From Niallia sp. FSL W8-0635 (GTDB taxonomy: Bacteria; Bacillota; Bacilli; Bacillales; Cytobacillaceae), in NCBI RefSeq assembly GCF_038007965.1, contig NZ_JBBOYD010000001.1:3698501-3762500 (forward strand): a stretch of DNA of 64,000 nt. The letters are read 5' to 3'. The notes under the pieces are model-generated. The model searched no databases and was not told where the DNA came from. It saw nothing but the letters and a program-made list of their open reading frames with translations. Each line of letters starts with the position of its first letter. The first letter of the stretch is position 1. The translations under genes and the position numbers were made by a program. Positions 37,326 through 46,516 of this stretch are shown in pieces.

Positions 37326-37356
37326 AAAAAAACTCCCTATATTTAATAGGAAGTTT
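37326..37356 (-). terminator. Intrinsic terminator of the glucuronate operon
   Basis: On the minus strand ACTTCCTAT and ATAGGGAGT form the stem, followed by seven Ts. Almost the same sequence ends the next operon at 49513. Confidence 0.88.
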
Positions 37357-37459
37357 CGTTCGTTTTATTATCCTGATTTGATGAATATGCTTTTTTGGTC
37401 GTAACTACTTAGTAATATAACTTTAACTACATATAAAAATCTCGTGAAACTAGCTTTGT

Positions 37460-39471
37460 TTATTCAATTTTCATTGCTTTTTCCTGTGCTTCTACACAAA
37501 GTGCTGCAGCAGTAAACGCATGTTCCTGGGTCATCGCATTTTCTGTTCCATTCAAGCAATCTAAAATAAATGCTCCGAAGAACGGGTAGCCTACTTTTCC
37601 TGATAATTGAAAATGCTTCTCTCCTTCTCCATTCACTAAATACAAATGGTTTCCTTCGTTGCTACGAGCAATATCAATGTATTTACGAACTTCAATATAC
37701 CCTTCTGTTCCTAGAATCGTAACACGTCCATCTCCCCAAGTACCTAGTCCATCTGGCGTAAACCAATCGACACGGAAATAGAAGGTAGCACCATTATCAG
37801 CAACCAATGTCGCATCTCCATAATCCTGAAATTCTGGGTATTGCTTAAAATTATAGTTAGCAACCTTACTATGAAGTACTTTTGCACTCTTAGCATTAGC
37901 ATAATGTAAAAATTGCTCAATTTGGTGACTTCCGATATCTGTAAGAATCCCGCCATATTGCTCTGGGTCAAAAAACCAGTCAGGTCTACTTGCCGCATTG
38001 GCACGATGAGGCCCTGTTCCCATCACGGAAATCACTCGGCCAATCGCGCCTTCTTCAATTAATTGACCAGCAAAAACGGCGCTTTCCACATGCAATCTTT
38101 CACTGTAATAAATGCCCCATTTAAGACCAGTCTCTTCCACCTTTTGTTTTGCTTGTTCAATTTGCTCTAGCGTTGTAAAAGCAGGCTTATCAACAAAATA
38201 GTGCTTTCCAGCATCTAATACACGTAATCCTAACGGTCCACGCTGTACTGGGATATTGGCACTTGCCACAAGATTAATTGTTGAATCTTGGAGAATTTCT
38301 TCTTCCGATGCTGCTACACTTGCTTCTGGATATGCTTCTATAAATTTCTGTACTTTTTCAGGATATAGTGATAGGTAAGCCTTTGAATTTATCGCTAGCT
38401 TTTCCCCCACTTCACACCGTGCATGAGACTTTCACCTCACACGGCGTTCCATCGAAAAATTCCAAAATGAATCATAGACTGATGAAAATTTATGTATAAG
38501 CCGTTAACTTCAACTCTGTCTATTCCCCTAAGTTAATTAGGTAGAATTCAGAACTACAGTATAAGAAATTAGCTTTTTCAATAGTGCATATATAAGTCCT
38601 ATTCAAACGTCTATTCAATCAGCTTTTGAATTTTTCGACTAGAGCCTATCCCTCCACCATTTATTATCATGGTTTCATAGGTACTGTGACTCCACTCTCT
38701 CGAAAGGTAAATCAGTTTTAATAGACTAAAGTAAATCTTTTATATACTGAACTGCTTCTTCGGTTGGTTAATACCTCCACATCCTTCGATTTCCACGTTC
38801 CGATTTCTCTATCCTTCCATATATCCTTAGGTTTCTCCTATGGTCCTGTATGCTTGAACTTGCCTGTAACAAGCTATGGGCTTTCATAACGCCAGATTTT
38901 TACTTACCCACACATACGAATGGCGACTTGCCTGCCATCTACTGCATTTCTACAGCCTTTATGTCTAGAACCGTACATTCGGAGATTCGTCAGTGTATTG
39001 CTACACATTCTAACCATAGATACTTTATGGACTCCCGGCATATAGGATACACCATCTACCGCTAGACAGCTTTCGTGTTGATTATAAGGAAGTAAACGCT
39101 TCCCTTATCAGCTTACGGTATCTCTCTGCCGACTTCACCGAGCTTCATACCATTCTATTTAACCCTAGAATCAGCATGTCGGAGTATCAGAGTAGGCGTT
39201 TCAGAGTGTTACCTCCTCATTCCACCTATCGAGAAATCAGTTCTTTTAGGGGTAAGAAGAAGTCCCTAAAGTCTAACCTTTTCCGTTAGAAACGTGTCAC
39301 ACCTGGGTCATAAACGGCAACTAAACTTCCTCCTGCTTCTACCAAACCATTACACATTCCATAAATATGACCATGATCCAACCCAATCGCAGCAAATCGA
39401 AATTCCCCTTCTGCAACTACTTTGCTTACTTTCCCTTTTGGTGCATAATTCATACCATCATTTTTATTCAT
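37460..39471 (-). CDS. Gfo/Idh/MocA oxidoreductase interrupted by a group II intron
   Basis: Two exons: 39471-39303 (169 bases) and 38364-37460 (905 bases). Removing 39302-38365 joins CCAG to ATCCTGAA and yields VAVYDPDPEKVQKF, the normal second strand of a Gfo/Idh/MocA Rossmann fold, and a 357-residue protein in one frame. Exon 1 has FAAIGLDHGHIYGMCNGLVEAGG. Exon 2 has HYFVDKPAFTTLEQ (the family EKP-type Lys) and TDIGSHQIEQFLHY. Without splicing, exon 1 ends after GVTRF. Ribosome site AGGAGGAGA precedes the ATG. It is the last gene of the glucuronate operon, probably an NAD(P)-linked sugar-acid oxidoreductase; the substrate is unknown. Confidence 0.85.
38365..39302 (-). ncRNA. Group II intron without ORF
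   Basis: 938-nt ribozyme on the minus strand. The 5' end is GTGTGACACG (group II GUGYG). Domain V is at 38414-38449 with arms GCCGTGTGAG and CTCATGCACGG around a GTGAAAGT loop. Domain VI follows (AAGC...GGCTT stem), ending CCTATCACTAT, with the terminal AY expected. There is no reverse transcriptase, so mobility or splicing would need a protein in trans. A possible EBS1 is TGTGGGT near 38917, pairing with ACCCA of the 5' exon. The layout resembles bacterial class B introns, unlike the class C intron at 59131. Confidence 0.85.
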
Positions 39472-39491
39472 TTTGCTCTCCTCCTACAAAT

Positions 39492-40646
39492 TTACTCGTA
39501 TTTTCCACCTACCGTAATGTCATTGTCTTCAAAGTTTTCAATCACTGTTTTCTTTTCATAAAAATGGATAGCATTCTTTTGTGTGCCTTCTCTTGTATAA
39601 AATAAGTTATCTTTCGTTAATGGAAGTTTAATTGTTTTACCTGTGCTTGCAGATTCATAGATGGCGGAAATTAATTCTAGTGTTTGTCTTCCTTGTTTTC
39701 CATCGATTAAAATTGGAGTTCCGTTTTCCAATGCAGTTAGGACATCATCAATTTGACCAGTATGTCCCTCATACTGTACCTCATCTAGTTCATCATAATA
39801 TTGTTGAATTTGCGCTTCCAATTCTCCATCCTCTTCCGGGAATCCATTTCCCTTCGATTTAGAAGCCTTGACCTTCCATGGCACGGATACTCTAGCATTT
39901 TTCCCTTGAAAAATTAATTGCTGCTCTTCCCCGTGATGAATAACAGAGCTTGTTATTTGGGCAAGACTACCATCGTCATAACGGCAAATAGCAACGGAAA
40001 TATCTTCTACCTCTGCATTATCATGAGAAGCATTACTCATTACTGCCGTTACTTCGGATGGCATCCCGTTCATCCATTTAAAAATATCAATGTGATGAAC
40101 AGCATGGTTTAACGTACAGCCGCCACCTTCTTTTTCCCAAGTGCCACGCCACCATAAATCATAGTAGCTATGCCCACGCCACCAGAAGGAATCAACCTGT
40201 GTATGGACAATTGGCCCCATAAGTTTCGTATCAAGTACACTTTTTAGCTTCATCATTGGTGTGCGAAAACGATTTTGTGAAATGACAGATAACATTTTAT
40301 TATTTCTTTCAGCAGCTGCATTCATTGCATCACATTCCTCTAGTGAAGATGCCATCGGTTTTTCAACCAACACATTCTTACCAGAATCCAGAAAATTAAT
40401 AGTTATTTCTGAATGGGTATAAGGCGGTGTACAAACGGATACTAAATCAATATCCTCACGATTAAGCATTTTTGTATGGTCATCATAAATGGTAGCATCA
40501 AGGTTAAATTCTTTCGCCTTCTTTTCTGCCTTCTCCGGATAAATATCACATAATGCAACAATCTGACAGCGATCAGGAAATTGTAAATATGCTTCCATAT
40601 GAGCGGATGAAATTGCTCCTGCACCGATAATAGCAACTTTTAACAC
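39492..40646 (-). CDS. Gfo/Idh/MocA-family oxidoreductase
   Basis: 384 residues. The Rossmann start is VAIIGAGAISSAHMEAYLQF, followed by NVLVEKPMASSLEEC (catalytic-type Lys of EKP) and GGGCTLNHAVHHIDIFKWM (substrate-side His). Start GTG at 40646 is chosen because AAGGAGAGG precedes it; the longer frame lacks a site. These proteins oxidise or reduce sugars and sugar acids with NAD(P). The gene is downstream of mannonate dehydratase, with no fructuronate reductase (uxuB) in the window, so it may fill a redox step around glucuronate or a methylated glucuronate; this is inference. Confidence 0.92.
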   Translation of the reverse strand: MLKVAIIGAGAISSAHMEAYLQFPDRCQIVALCDIYPEKAEKKAKEFNLDATIYDDHTKMLNREDIDLVSVCTPPYTHSEITINFLDSGKNVLVEKPMASSLEECDAMNAAAERNNKMLSVISQNRFRTPMMKLKSVLDTKLMGPIVHTQVDSFWWRGHSYYDLWWRGTWEKEGGGCTLNHAVHHIDIFKWMNGMPSEVTAVMSNASHDNAEVEDISVAICRYDDGSLAQITSSVIHHGEEQQLIFQGKNARVSVPWKVKASKSKGNGFPEEDGELEAQIQQYYDELDEVQYEGHTGQIDDVLTALENGTPILIDGKQGRQTLELISAIYESASTGKTIKLPLTKDNLFYTREGTQKNAIHFYEKKTVIENFEDNDITVGGKYE

Positions 40647-40775
40647 AAAATCCTCTCCTTTATATATACTTCTCGGCATATACCGATAGTTTGTAACCTC
40701 TCTTATTAAAAAGGACTTAATATTTTCCCAAATGGAATTGATTCATAAATGTTACGACGACCTTATTATTCATTT

Positions 40776-41867
40776 TCATTTAGCCCCAGCATAGTTCTCT
40801 GTTTTCACTTTCGTTCTACACAAAGAATCCCAGATTCCCCAGAGATACATTATTCCTAAAGCCCGATCATAAAGCCCATATCCTGGTCTACATTTTTCAT
40901 CCCAAATATGTCTTCCATGATCTGGTCGTAAATAGCCTGTATACTGAGCGTTATATAGCGCTTCCATAATACCGTGAATATCGACTGACCCATCCGTCGT
41001 TCGGTGGGAGGTTTCAATAAAATCTCCATTTTCATATCGTTTTACATTACGGATATGTGCAAATGGAATTCGATCCGAAAATTTTCTTATGATTTCAGAA
41101 ATATTATTATCTGGATTTACTCCTAATGATCCACTACATAATGTTAAACCATTGGAAGGACTCTCAACTAAACCTAGCAACCTTTTTATATTTATTTCAT
41201 TCGTAATAATTCTAGGTAATCCAAATACAGAAAACGGTGGGTCATCTGGATGTATAGCCATTTTAATCCCATTTTTTTCAGCAACTGGAACAACACGCTC
41301 TAAAAAGTACTGTAGATGATCCCATAAGTCTTCTTCGGTTACATCCTTATACTGATCAAACAGTTTTGTTAAATACACCAGTCTTTCTGGTTCCCATCCT
41401 GGCATCGTAAAATCACTATTAAGGGAAATCGTCTGAACTAGTTCCTTTGGATCTATGTCTGCTATTTTGCTATTTTCAAAGAATAATGCAGTAGAACCAT
41501 CCTCGAGTTCTTTTGACAAGTTGGTTCGTACCCAATCAAATACTGGCATGAAATTATAACAGATTACCTTCACACCAACGGTTGCTAAGTTTTCAATTGT
41601 TTTAATGTAATTATCGATATACTTTTCTCTTGATGGAAGTCCTAATTTAATATCTTCATGAATATTTACACTCTCTACTACATCAATATGAAATCCCTGA
41701 CTTTCTACTTGTTGCTTCGCTTCGTTTATTTTTTCAATTGTCCACACTTCTCCTGCTGGAATATCGTGAAGTGCCCAAACAATTCCTTCGACTCCTGGTA
41801 TCTGTTTAACATGTTCTAAGGAAATAGAATCATTACCTACTCCAAACCATCGAAATACCATTTTCAC
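40776..41867 (-). CDS. uxuA: Mannonate dehydratase
   Basis: Converts D-mannonate to 2-keto-3-deoxygluconate in uronate catabolism. 363 residues with family landmarks MKMVFRWFGVGNDSISLEHVKQIPG, IEVVxS-like HIDVVESVNIHEDIKLG, YNFMPVFDWVRTNL, MAIHPDDPPFSVFGLPRI (metal-binding His/Asp), LCSGSLGV and RPDHGRHIWDE. The start GTG at 41867 with AAGGATG upstream gives the usual MKM N-terminus. It ties this locus to glucuronate; glucuronate isomerase (uxaC) and the kdg genes must lie elsewhere. Confidence 0.95.
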   Translation of the reverse strand: MKMVFRWFGVGNDSISLEHVKQIPGVEGIVWALHDIPAGEVWTIEKINEAKQQVESQGFHIDVVESVNIHEDIKLGLPSREKYIDNYIKTIENLATVGVKVICYNFMPVFDWVRTNLSKELEDGSTALFFENSKIADIDPKELVQTISLNSDFTMPGWEPERLVYLTKLFDQYKDVTEEDLWDHLQYFLERVVPVAEKNGIKMAIHPDDPPFSVFGLPRIITNEINIKRLLGLVESPSNGLTLCSGSLGVNPDNNISEIIRKFSDRIPFAHIRNVKRYENGDFIETSHRTTDGSVDIHGIMEALYNAQYTGYLRPDHGRHIWDEKCRPGYGLYDRALGIMYLWGIWDSLCRTKVKTENYAGAK

Positions 41868-42024
41868 TTCGCATCATCCTTCACCAATAAAGTAAACTGC
41901 ATATTATTAGAATATTCACCTTCTCTGCCCTTAATGTATCCTTTAAATCCTGTACTCGTACGCTGTTTTCTGCAATCGAACTAATCTTCCTAAAATTCCG
42001 TCCGTACATAAAACGAAGGTAAGT

Positions 42025-42924
42025 CTATTTTTTACCTAGCCTTCTTTGAGTGAAACTAGAAATCCATAAGCTTACAAACGCAAATAATAGTAATGGGAAC
42101 ATTAATGTTAGTGCTAACGAGTTAAGCATTGGCTGTGGTTGTGATCCTGCTCCTTGAAGAACACTAAATACCATAACACCTAATGTTTGGGTCTTCGGTC
42201 CAGAAATTAATAGGATAATCGTAAATGTACTAAACATTCGAATGAAAATATTAATCGCTGAAGCTGTTAACCCTGGTACTAATTGTGGGATGACAACTCT
42301 ACTAAATAATTTAAATTTAGTTGCCCCCAACGACTCAGCAGCCCATTCTAATCTCGGATCAAGTGATTCCATAAATGGAAGTAAAATGAATACAGAAAAC
42401 GGAATACCTACAATTAAATTAACTAAGATTAACCCAGGGATTGTTTCCGCTAATCCAGTAGAATAAAAAATGGAAGCTACTGGTATTGCATAAACAAGTT
42501 CTGGTAAAGTAAATGGCATTTGAAAGAAACTAATCAAGCCCTCTTTAAAAGGAAATGACTTACGCCCTAATACATATGCAGTCGGAATACTTAATAGTAA
42601 GGATATTACCGTTGCAGTCACCACAATTTGTAATGTTATTTTATAAAAATGACCTATATCATATGCCTGCCAAGCTTGAATAAACCAATCGACCGTATAT
42701 CCAGCTGGAAGAAACGTACCGTACCATTCTGTCCCGAACGCACTTAGTAACACAGCAATTGTCATGCCAACAATAGCGATAATAAATACAATAATTAAAA
42801 GCCAGGTTAGAAATTTATAAAGTAGTTTTAGAAATCCAGCCACTTTACTATTCTTAGGTACACTTGCTTCAGCCGGATTACTTATACTACTCTTCATGGT
42901 ATTTGTATTTTCCACAATTCTCAC
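42025..42924 (-). CDS. ABC transporter permease, spermidine/iron/phosphonate type (second subunit)
   Basis: 299 residues, about six transmembrane helices. The EAA loop is AAESLGATKFKLFSRVVIPQLVPGL, and the N-terminal region is polar. The family is PotC/AfuB/PhnV rather than the CUT1 sugar permeases. Together with the upstream permease it forms the channel of the transporter served by the lipoprotein at 45005. In a GH67/UxuA operon the cargo is likely a uronic acid or aldouronate. Confidence 0.9.
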   Translation of the reverse strand: MRIVENTNTMKSSISNPAEASVPKNSKVAGFLKLLYKFLTWLLIIVFIIAIVGMTIAVLLSAFGTEWYGTFLPAGYTVDWFIQAWQAYDIGHFYKITLQIVVTATVISLLLSIPTAYVLGRKSFPFKEGLISFFQMPFTLPELVYAIPVASIFYSTGLAETIPGLILVNLIVGIPFSVFILLPFMESLDPRLEWAAESLGATKFKLFSRVVIPQLVPGLTASAINIFIRMFSTFTIILLISGPKTQTLGVMVFSVLQGAGSQPQPMLNSLALTLMFPLLLFAFVSLWISSFTQRRLGKK

Positions 42925-42941
42925 TAGTTCTCACCTCTTTG

Positions 42942-43805
42942 TTATTTAAATGTACTTGCTGATCCTGTAAATCCTCGTTTACGTAAGGCAAATACAATGC
43001 CAAGGATTACTAATTGAGTAAGCGCCATTACTACTGCAACGGTATTTGCCATACTATAATTAAAGTTTCGCATTGCCTCTTCGAATGCTACTACCGCAAA
43101 TGTTCGTGTTGCTGATGCAGGGTTACCCACAATAACTGCAGAAGTATATACGCCAATCTGCATAATAATATTTAAAGCAAACACTCTTAGTACTCCACCG
43201 CGAATAAGTGGATAAAATACTCTTCTGAATGTCACCCATTCACTTGCTCCAAGGGATCTAGAAGCCTTTTCTAAATTAGGATCAATGGAATCCATCATCC
43301 CGATGAAGTTCGTAGCCAGAAACGCAACACCAAGAATAACACAGGCAATAAATGCACCCGTATAGTTATAGACAAGTCTGATTGGCTCTTCTATAAGACC
43401 AATTTGCATGAGAATCGTGTTAAACCAACCTGTTGGCTTAAAAAATGAAATAATCGCCATATCAATAATTAAGGATCCTAATGTAAGTGGGAAAATAATT
43501 AATCCGGCAATAATTCCTTTTCCTTTCATCTTTCCTCTTATATAATACGTAATCGCAAATGCAATAAACAACTCTAGGAATGCTGCTGGAATTACTAAAG
43601 CAAGTGTTCGAAAAATGGTTTCATAATAAGCTGGATTTGTAAAAAATTCAATATAGTTACCGAGTGTGAAATTCGATGTTCCATTTTCCTGGAACGTCAT
43701 CATGACACCTCTTATTAATGGGTAAACAAATATCAGAAGAACTGGGAGTAAACTCGGGAGAAGCATTAAATAATCACTTTTTTTGGGTTCAGCTTGATGA
43801 TTCAT
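42942..43805 (-). CDS. ABC transporter permease, spermidine/iron/phosphonate type (first subunit)
   Basis: PotB/AfuB-type permease with six helices (LLPSLLPVLLIFVYPLIRGV first) and the EAA loop KASRSLGASEWVTFRRVFYPLIRGG. The ATG at 43805 is preferred (GAGGAGTGAGAAA before it; 287 residues) over the frame start 15 bases upstream. It follows the ATPase gene closely, part of one operon. Confidence 0.9.
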   Translation of the reverse strand: MNHQAEPKKSDYLMLLPSLLPVLLIFVYPLIRGVMMTFQENGTSNFTLGNYIEFFTNPAYYETIFRTLALVIPAAFLELFIAFAITYYIRGKMKGKGIIAGLIIFPLTLGSLIIDMAIISFFKPTGWFNTILMQIGLIEEPIRLVYNYTGAFIACVILGVAFLATNFIGMMDSIDPNLEKASRSLGASEWVTFRRVFYPLIRGGVLRVFALNIIMQIGVYTSAVIVGNPASATRTFAVVAFEEAMRNFNYSMANTVAVVMALTQLVILGIVFALRKRGFTGSASTFK

Positions 43806-43809
43806 TTTC

Positions 43810-44946
43810 TCACTCCTCATCCAAAATAATAATGTTATCAGGATTCAAATAAAGCTTCACATTTTGATGTGCTGTATAAGGATCCAATCCTAAAACACTA
43901 GTCTTTAAAATGGAACCATCTTTGATTTTAATTTCATAACCAGTAGTGCTTCCTACATAATCCCCAACCAATATCTCCCCTTCTATCACATTGGATCCGA
44001 TTCGATCATTTGGGACAATTTCAATCATTTCTGGTTTGATGGTGAGGAGTACATCATCTCCAACCTGATGACGGCCATTTGCTTTTATTTCTAAACGAAG
44101 CTTTGTATCTGACTCAAAAATTAGGTTATTAGCATTTGCACTAACAATCTTCCCTTTGATAAAGTTAGCGTAGCCTAGGAAATTCGCAACAAAATGGTTT
44201 TTTGGCTTACCAAAAATTTCTTTAGGTGTACCAAGCTGCTGAATCTCCCCCTTAGACATTACTGCAATTTTTGTGGAAAGGGAAAGTGCTTCTTCCTGGT
44301 CATGTGTGACATAAATAGTGGTGATTGCAAGTTCATCATGAATTTTTTTAATTTGAATTCTCATATCTTTACGGAGTTTTGCATCTAGATTACTTAATGG
44401 TTCATCTAATAATAGAACCTTTGGACGAATAACTAATGCTCTTGCTAGTGCAACACGTTGCTGCTGCCCCCCACTTAACTCTTTAATAAATCTATTTTCC
44501 AGCCCATTAAGCTGAACCATTTCAACTGCTTCCTGTACTCTTCGTTTTTTTTCTTTCTTTTCTACTTTGCGCATATCTAACCCAAAGGCAATATTTTGAG
44601 AAACCGTCATATGTGGAAATAAGGCGTAGTTTTGAAATACCATTCCAATGTCTCGTCGATTCATCGCGATATGATTAATCGGATGACCATTAAATAGAAT
44701 ATCCCCTGAAGTTGGCTCGAGGGTTCCTAAAACCATGGACAAAATTGTCGTTTTGCCACAACCACTTGGCCCTAGGAACGTCATAAATTCGCCACTTTCA
44801 ATTGTTAAATTTGCATTATTCACGGCAGTTGATTCACCAAATTGTTTTGTTAAGTTCTTGATTTCAACCTTTGTACTTGTCGTATTCTTTTCCATATTAT
44901 CACTTGATGATACCGATTTGTTATTAGCCAATACAGATTGTTCCAT
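43810..44946 (-). CDS. ABC transporter ATPase (PotA/UgpC-like)
   Basis: 378 residues: nucleotide-binding domain with Walker A GPSGCGKTT, signature LSGGQQQRVALARAL, Walker B VLLLDEPLSNLDAKLR, then a C-terminal TOBE-type beta domain (IKPEMIEIVPNDRIGSNVIEGEILVGDYVGSTT). ATPases of this length energise spermidine/putrescine, Fe3+ or sugar importers; the adjoining permeases favour the first group. An 11-bp hairpin lies between its ribosome site and the upstream lipoprotein gene. Confidence 0.93.
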   Translation of the reverse strand: MEQSVLANNKSVSSSDNMEKNTTSTKVEIKNLTKQFGESTAVNNANLTIESGEFMTFLGPSGCGKTTILSMVLGTLEPTSGDILFNGHPINHIAMNRRDIGMVFQNYALFPHMTVSQNIAFGLDMRKVEKKEKKRRVQEAVEMVQLNGLENRFIKELSGGQQQRVALARALVIRPKVLLLDEPLSNLDAKLRKDMRIQIKKIHDELAITTIYVTHDQEEALSLSTKIAVMSKGEIQQLGTPKEIFGKPKNHFVANFLGYANFIKGKIVSANANNLIFESDTKLRLEIKANGRHQVGDDVLLTIKPEMIEIVPNDRIGSNVIEGEILVGDYVGSTTGYEIKIKDGSILKTSVLGLDPYTAHQNVKLYLNPDNIIILDEE

Positions 44947-44964
44947 CTCATTTCCTCCTTATCT

Positions 44965-44994
44965 CCCTGGTCTCTGTTAAACAAGAGACCAGGG
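44965..44994. repeat. Perfect hairpin after the binding-protein gene
   Basis: CCCTGGTCTCT and AGAGACCAGGG around an 8-base loop, ten bases past the lipoprotein stop and just before the next ribosome site. No U-run. Such intercistronic hairpins often protect or attenuate so that binding protein exceeds the membrane subunits. Confidence 0.75.
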
Positions 44995-45004
44995 ATAATA
45001 ATTA

Positions 45005-46174
45005 CTATTTAAGTGCTTGAATTTTTTCTTCCCATAGCCCATAAAGTTCATTTGTTGGTTGTAAGTCAGGGAATAACACCCAATCATCTTCTTGTACCTT
45101 CATTGTGTCGCCTTCTTTAAACTCTGGCATAACGGATTCTACTAGAGTTTTGTATGATTCTTGGTATTCAGGCTCTAACATATCTGGTGTTGCTAGACTA
45201 TTTGCAGGTAGGAATCCACGAACATATCCTTGTGCCTGGATTTCTTTAGAAGTAGCAAATTTTAAAAACTCTAATGCTGCATTTTTACGATCTTCTGGTA
45301 GATCTTTTACCATTACATAAAAATGTGAATCAATTACTTGCTTCGTATCTTCTAATTTCACTGCTTCAATATGTGGTGGGATTGTTTTTATCGCTTTATT
45401 ATCCGCATACCAGAATGGAGTATGTGGTACGATATCTACAGCACCCTCATAAAGGAGATCAAAGGAATCAGATGTTTTCGTTGGATAATATTCAATCGTT
45501 TCACCAATTTCTGTTAAATAATCCCATGTTTTATCTAATGAGCTTGGGTTATTAAAATCTTCTCCCATGGCTTGAACAAGACCAAAGAAGAATCCACGAG
45601 CTGGGCCACTAGATGGAACCGCAGGATATGTAAATTTCCCTGGATTTTCTTTAATCCATTCTCTTAGTTCCTCATATGTTTTTGGTGGGTTTTTCACTGT
45701 TTTTGTGTTATACATCAAGATAGGACCACCTGAACCAGTCGTTACTGGTGCACCATAACCTTCAAATTTATCAATATACGCCTGACCAATTTCATTCCAT
45801 TCCTCAGAATGTACCTCTTCTGAATAAGTAGGTAATAACTGTTCCCATAGCCCCTCCTCAATACCAAGCGGGAGACCATCTAAACCTGTTACAACTAAAT
45901 CAATCGTTCCATTTTTACCTTGAGACTTTATTTTGTTAATAACTTCTTGCGGTGTACCTCGACCATATTCCACTTTGTATTTTCCATCGGTTGCTTCTTC
46001 AAACATTGGAATTACGATATCGTTATAATACTCATCTCCACCAGCTGCAGAATATATGGTAAGTGTTATCTGCCCGTCTTTGCCACCTGAACTTTTTTGA
46101 GAACCTCCGCATGCCGAAAGTAATAAACTGATTGACATGATTATTGTTAAAAAGAGCCAATTACGCTTTTTCAA
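45005..46174 (-). CDS. Substrate-binding lipoprotein of the ABC transporter
   Basis: 389 residues with a lipobox LLLSACGG near residue 19-25, so anchored outside the membrane. The fold is of the PotD/iron-binding class (YGRGTPQEVINKI, GGPILMYNTKTVKNPPKTYEELREWI, VPSSGPARGFFFGLVQAMG, NKAIKTIPPHIEAV). It is the first gene after the operator at 46403 and the cre-like site at 46203. Given aguA and uxuA next door I infer binding of glucuronate or glucuronyl-xylo-oligosaccharides, which is atypical for this transporter class. Confidence 0.9.
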   Translation of the reverse strand: MKKRNWLFLTIIMSISLLLSACGGSQKSSGGKDGQITLTIYSAAGGDEYYNDIVIPMFEEATDGKYKVEYGRGTPQEVINKIKSQGKNGTIDLVVTGLDGLPLGIEEGLWEQLLPTYSEEVHSEEWNEIGQAYIDKFEGYGAPVTTGSGGPILMYNTKTVKNPPKTYEELREWIKENPGKFTYPAVPSSGPARGFFFGLVQAMGEDFNNPSSLDKTWDYLTEIGETIEYYPTKTSDSFDLLYEGAVDIVPHTPFWYADNKAIKTIPPHIEAVKLEDTKQVIDSHFYVMVKDLPEDRKNAALEFLKFATSKEIQAQGYVRGFLPANSLATPDMLEPEYQESYKTLVESVMPEFKEGDTMKVQEDDWVLFPDLQPTNELYGLWEEKIQALK

Positions 46175-46202
46175 AATAATACCTCCCTAAATCCTAATGT
46201 AT

Positions 46203-46217
46203 TGTTAACGTTCGCAA
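46203..46217. promoter_or_regulatory. cre-like site upstream of the transporter operon
   Basis: Minus strand TTGCGAACGTTAACA fits the CcpA cre consensus with one mismatch, 29 bases before the lipoprotein start. Confidence 0.5.
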
Positions 46218-46402
46218 ACAAAAATACAGAATAGTTACTGGACAAAGTTTTATGTTAAAAAAGGTTTTTTCCCTTCTTTCTAAAACCACCTCCTTTAATT
46301 AGTAACTACATCGCTTTTCTGTAAACGGTTGCACCTCAATAGAAAAAAATACTCCACTCCCAGATTTACGTTCCTTCCCTTTCTTTATAAGGAAGTGATT
46401 AT

Positions 46403-46417
46403 ACTAGTATGGTAGTT
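46403..46417. promoter_or_regulatory. Operator of the FadR-type regulator, transporter copy
   Basis: ACTAGTATGGTAGTT, identical over 15 bases to the site before the gntR gene (49385). It contains the dyad ACTA-n6-TAGT. The surrounding 342-base gap also has a perfect palindrome GAGTACTAGTACTC (46430-46443) and a hairpin AGAAGATAT/ATATCTTCT (46445-46479) after aguA. Confidence 0.75.
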
Positions 46418-46516
46418 AAAAGAATAAAAGAGTACTAGTACTCAGAAGATATAGGGACACAGCAGTTCCTCATATCTTCTGGCTTACTCCCATAACTCGG
46501 AGGAAAAGAAGTACTA

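Noticed and set aside
37460..38410. Independent oxidoreductase starting at GTG 38410
   Set aside because: The first 15 codons are group II intron domain VI, and the true N-terminus lies beyond the intron at 39471.
38850..39065. 71-codon plus-strand ORF
   Set aside because: It lies inside the group II intron on the antisense strand, with no ribosome site or recognisable product.
37460..39471. Frameshift or point-mutation pseudogene as explanation of the split oxidoreductase
   Set aside because: The 938-base interruption has group II ends plus domains V and VI, and its exact removal restores frame and a canonical sequence.
46430..46443. GAGTACTAGTACTC palindrome as a third regulator site
   Set aside because: It shares only the CTAGTA core with the operator pair and lies on the aguA side; evidence is too thin to call.
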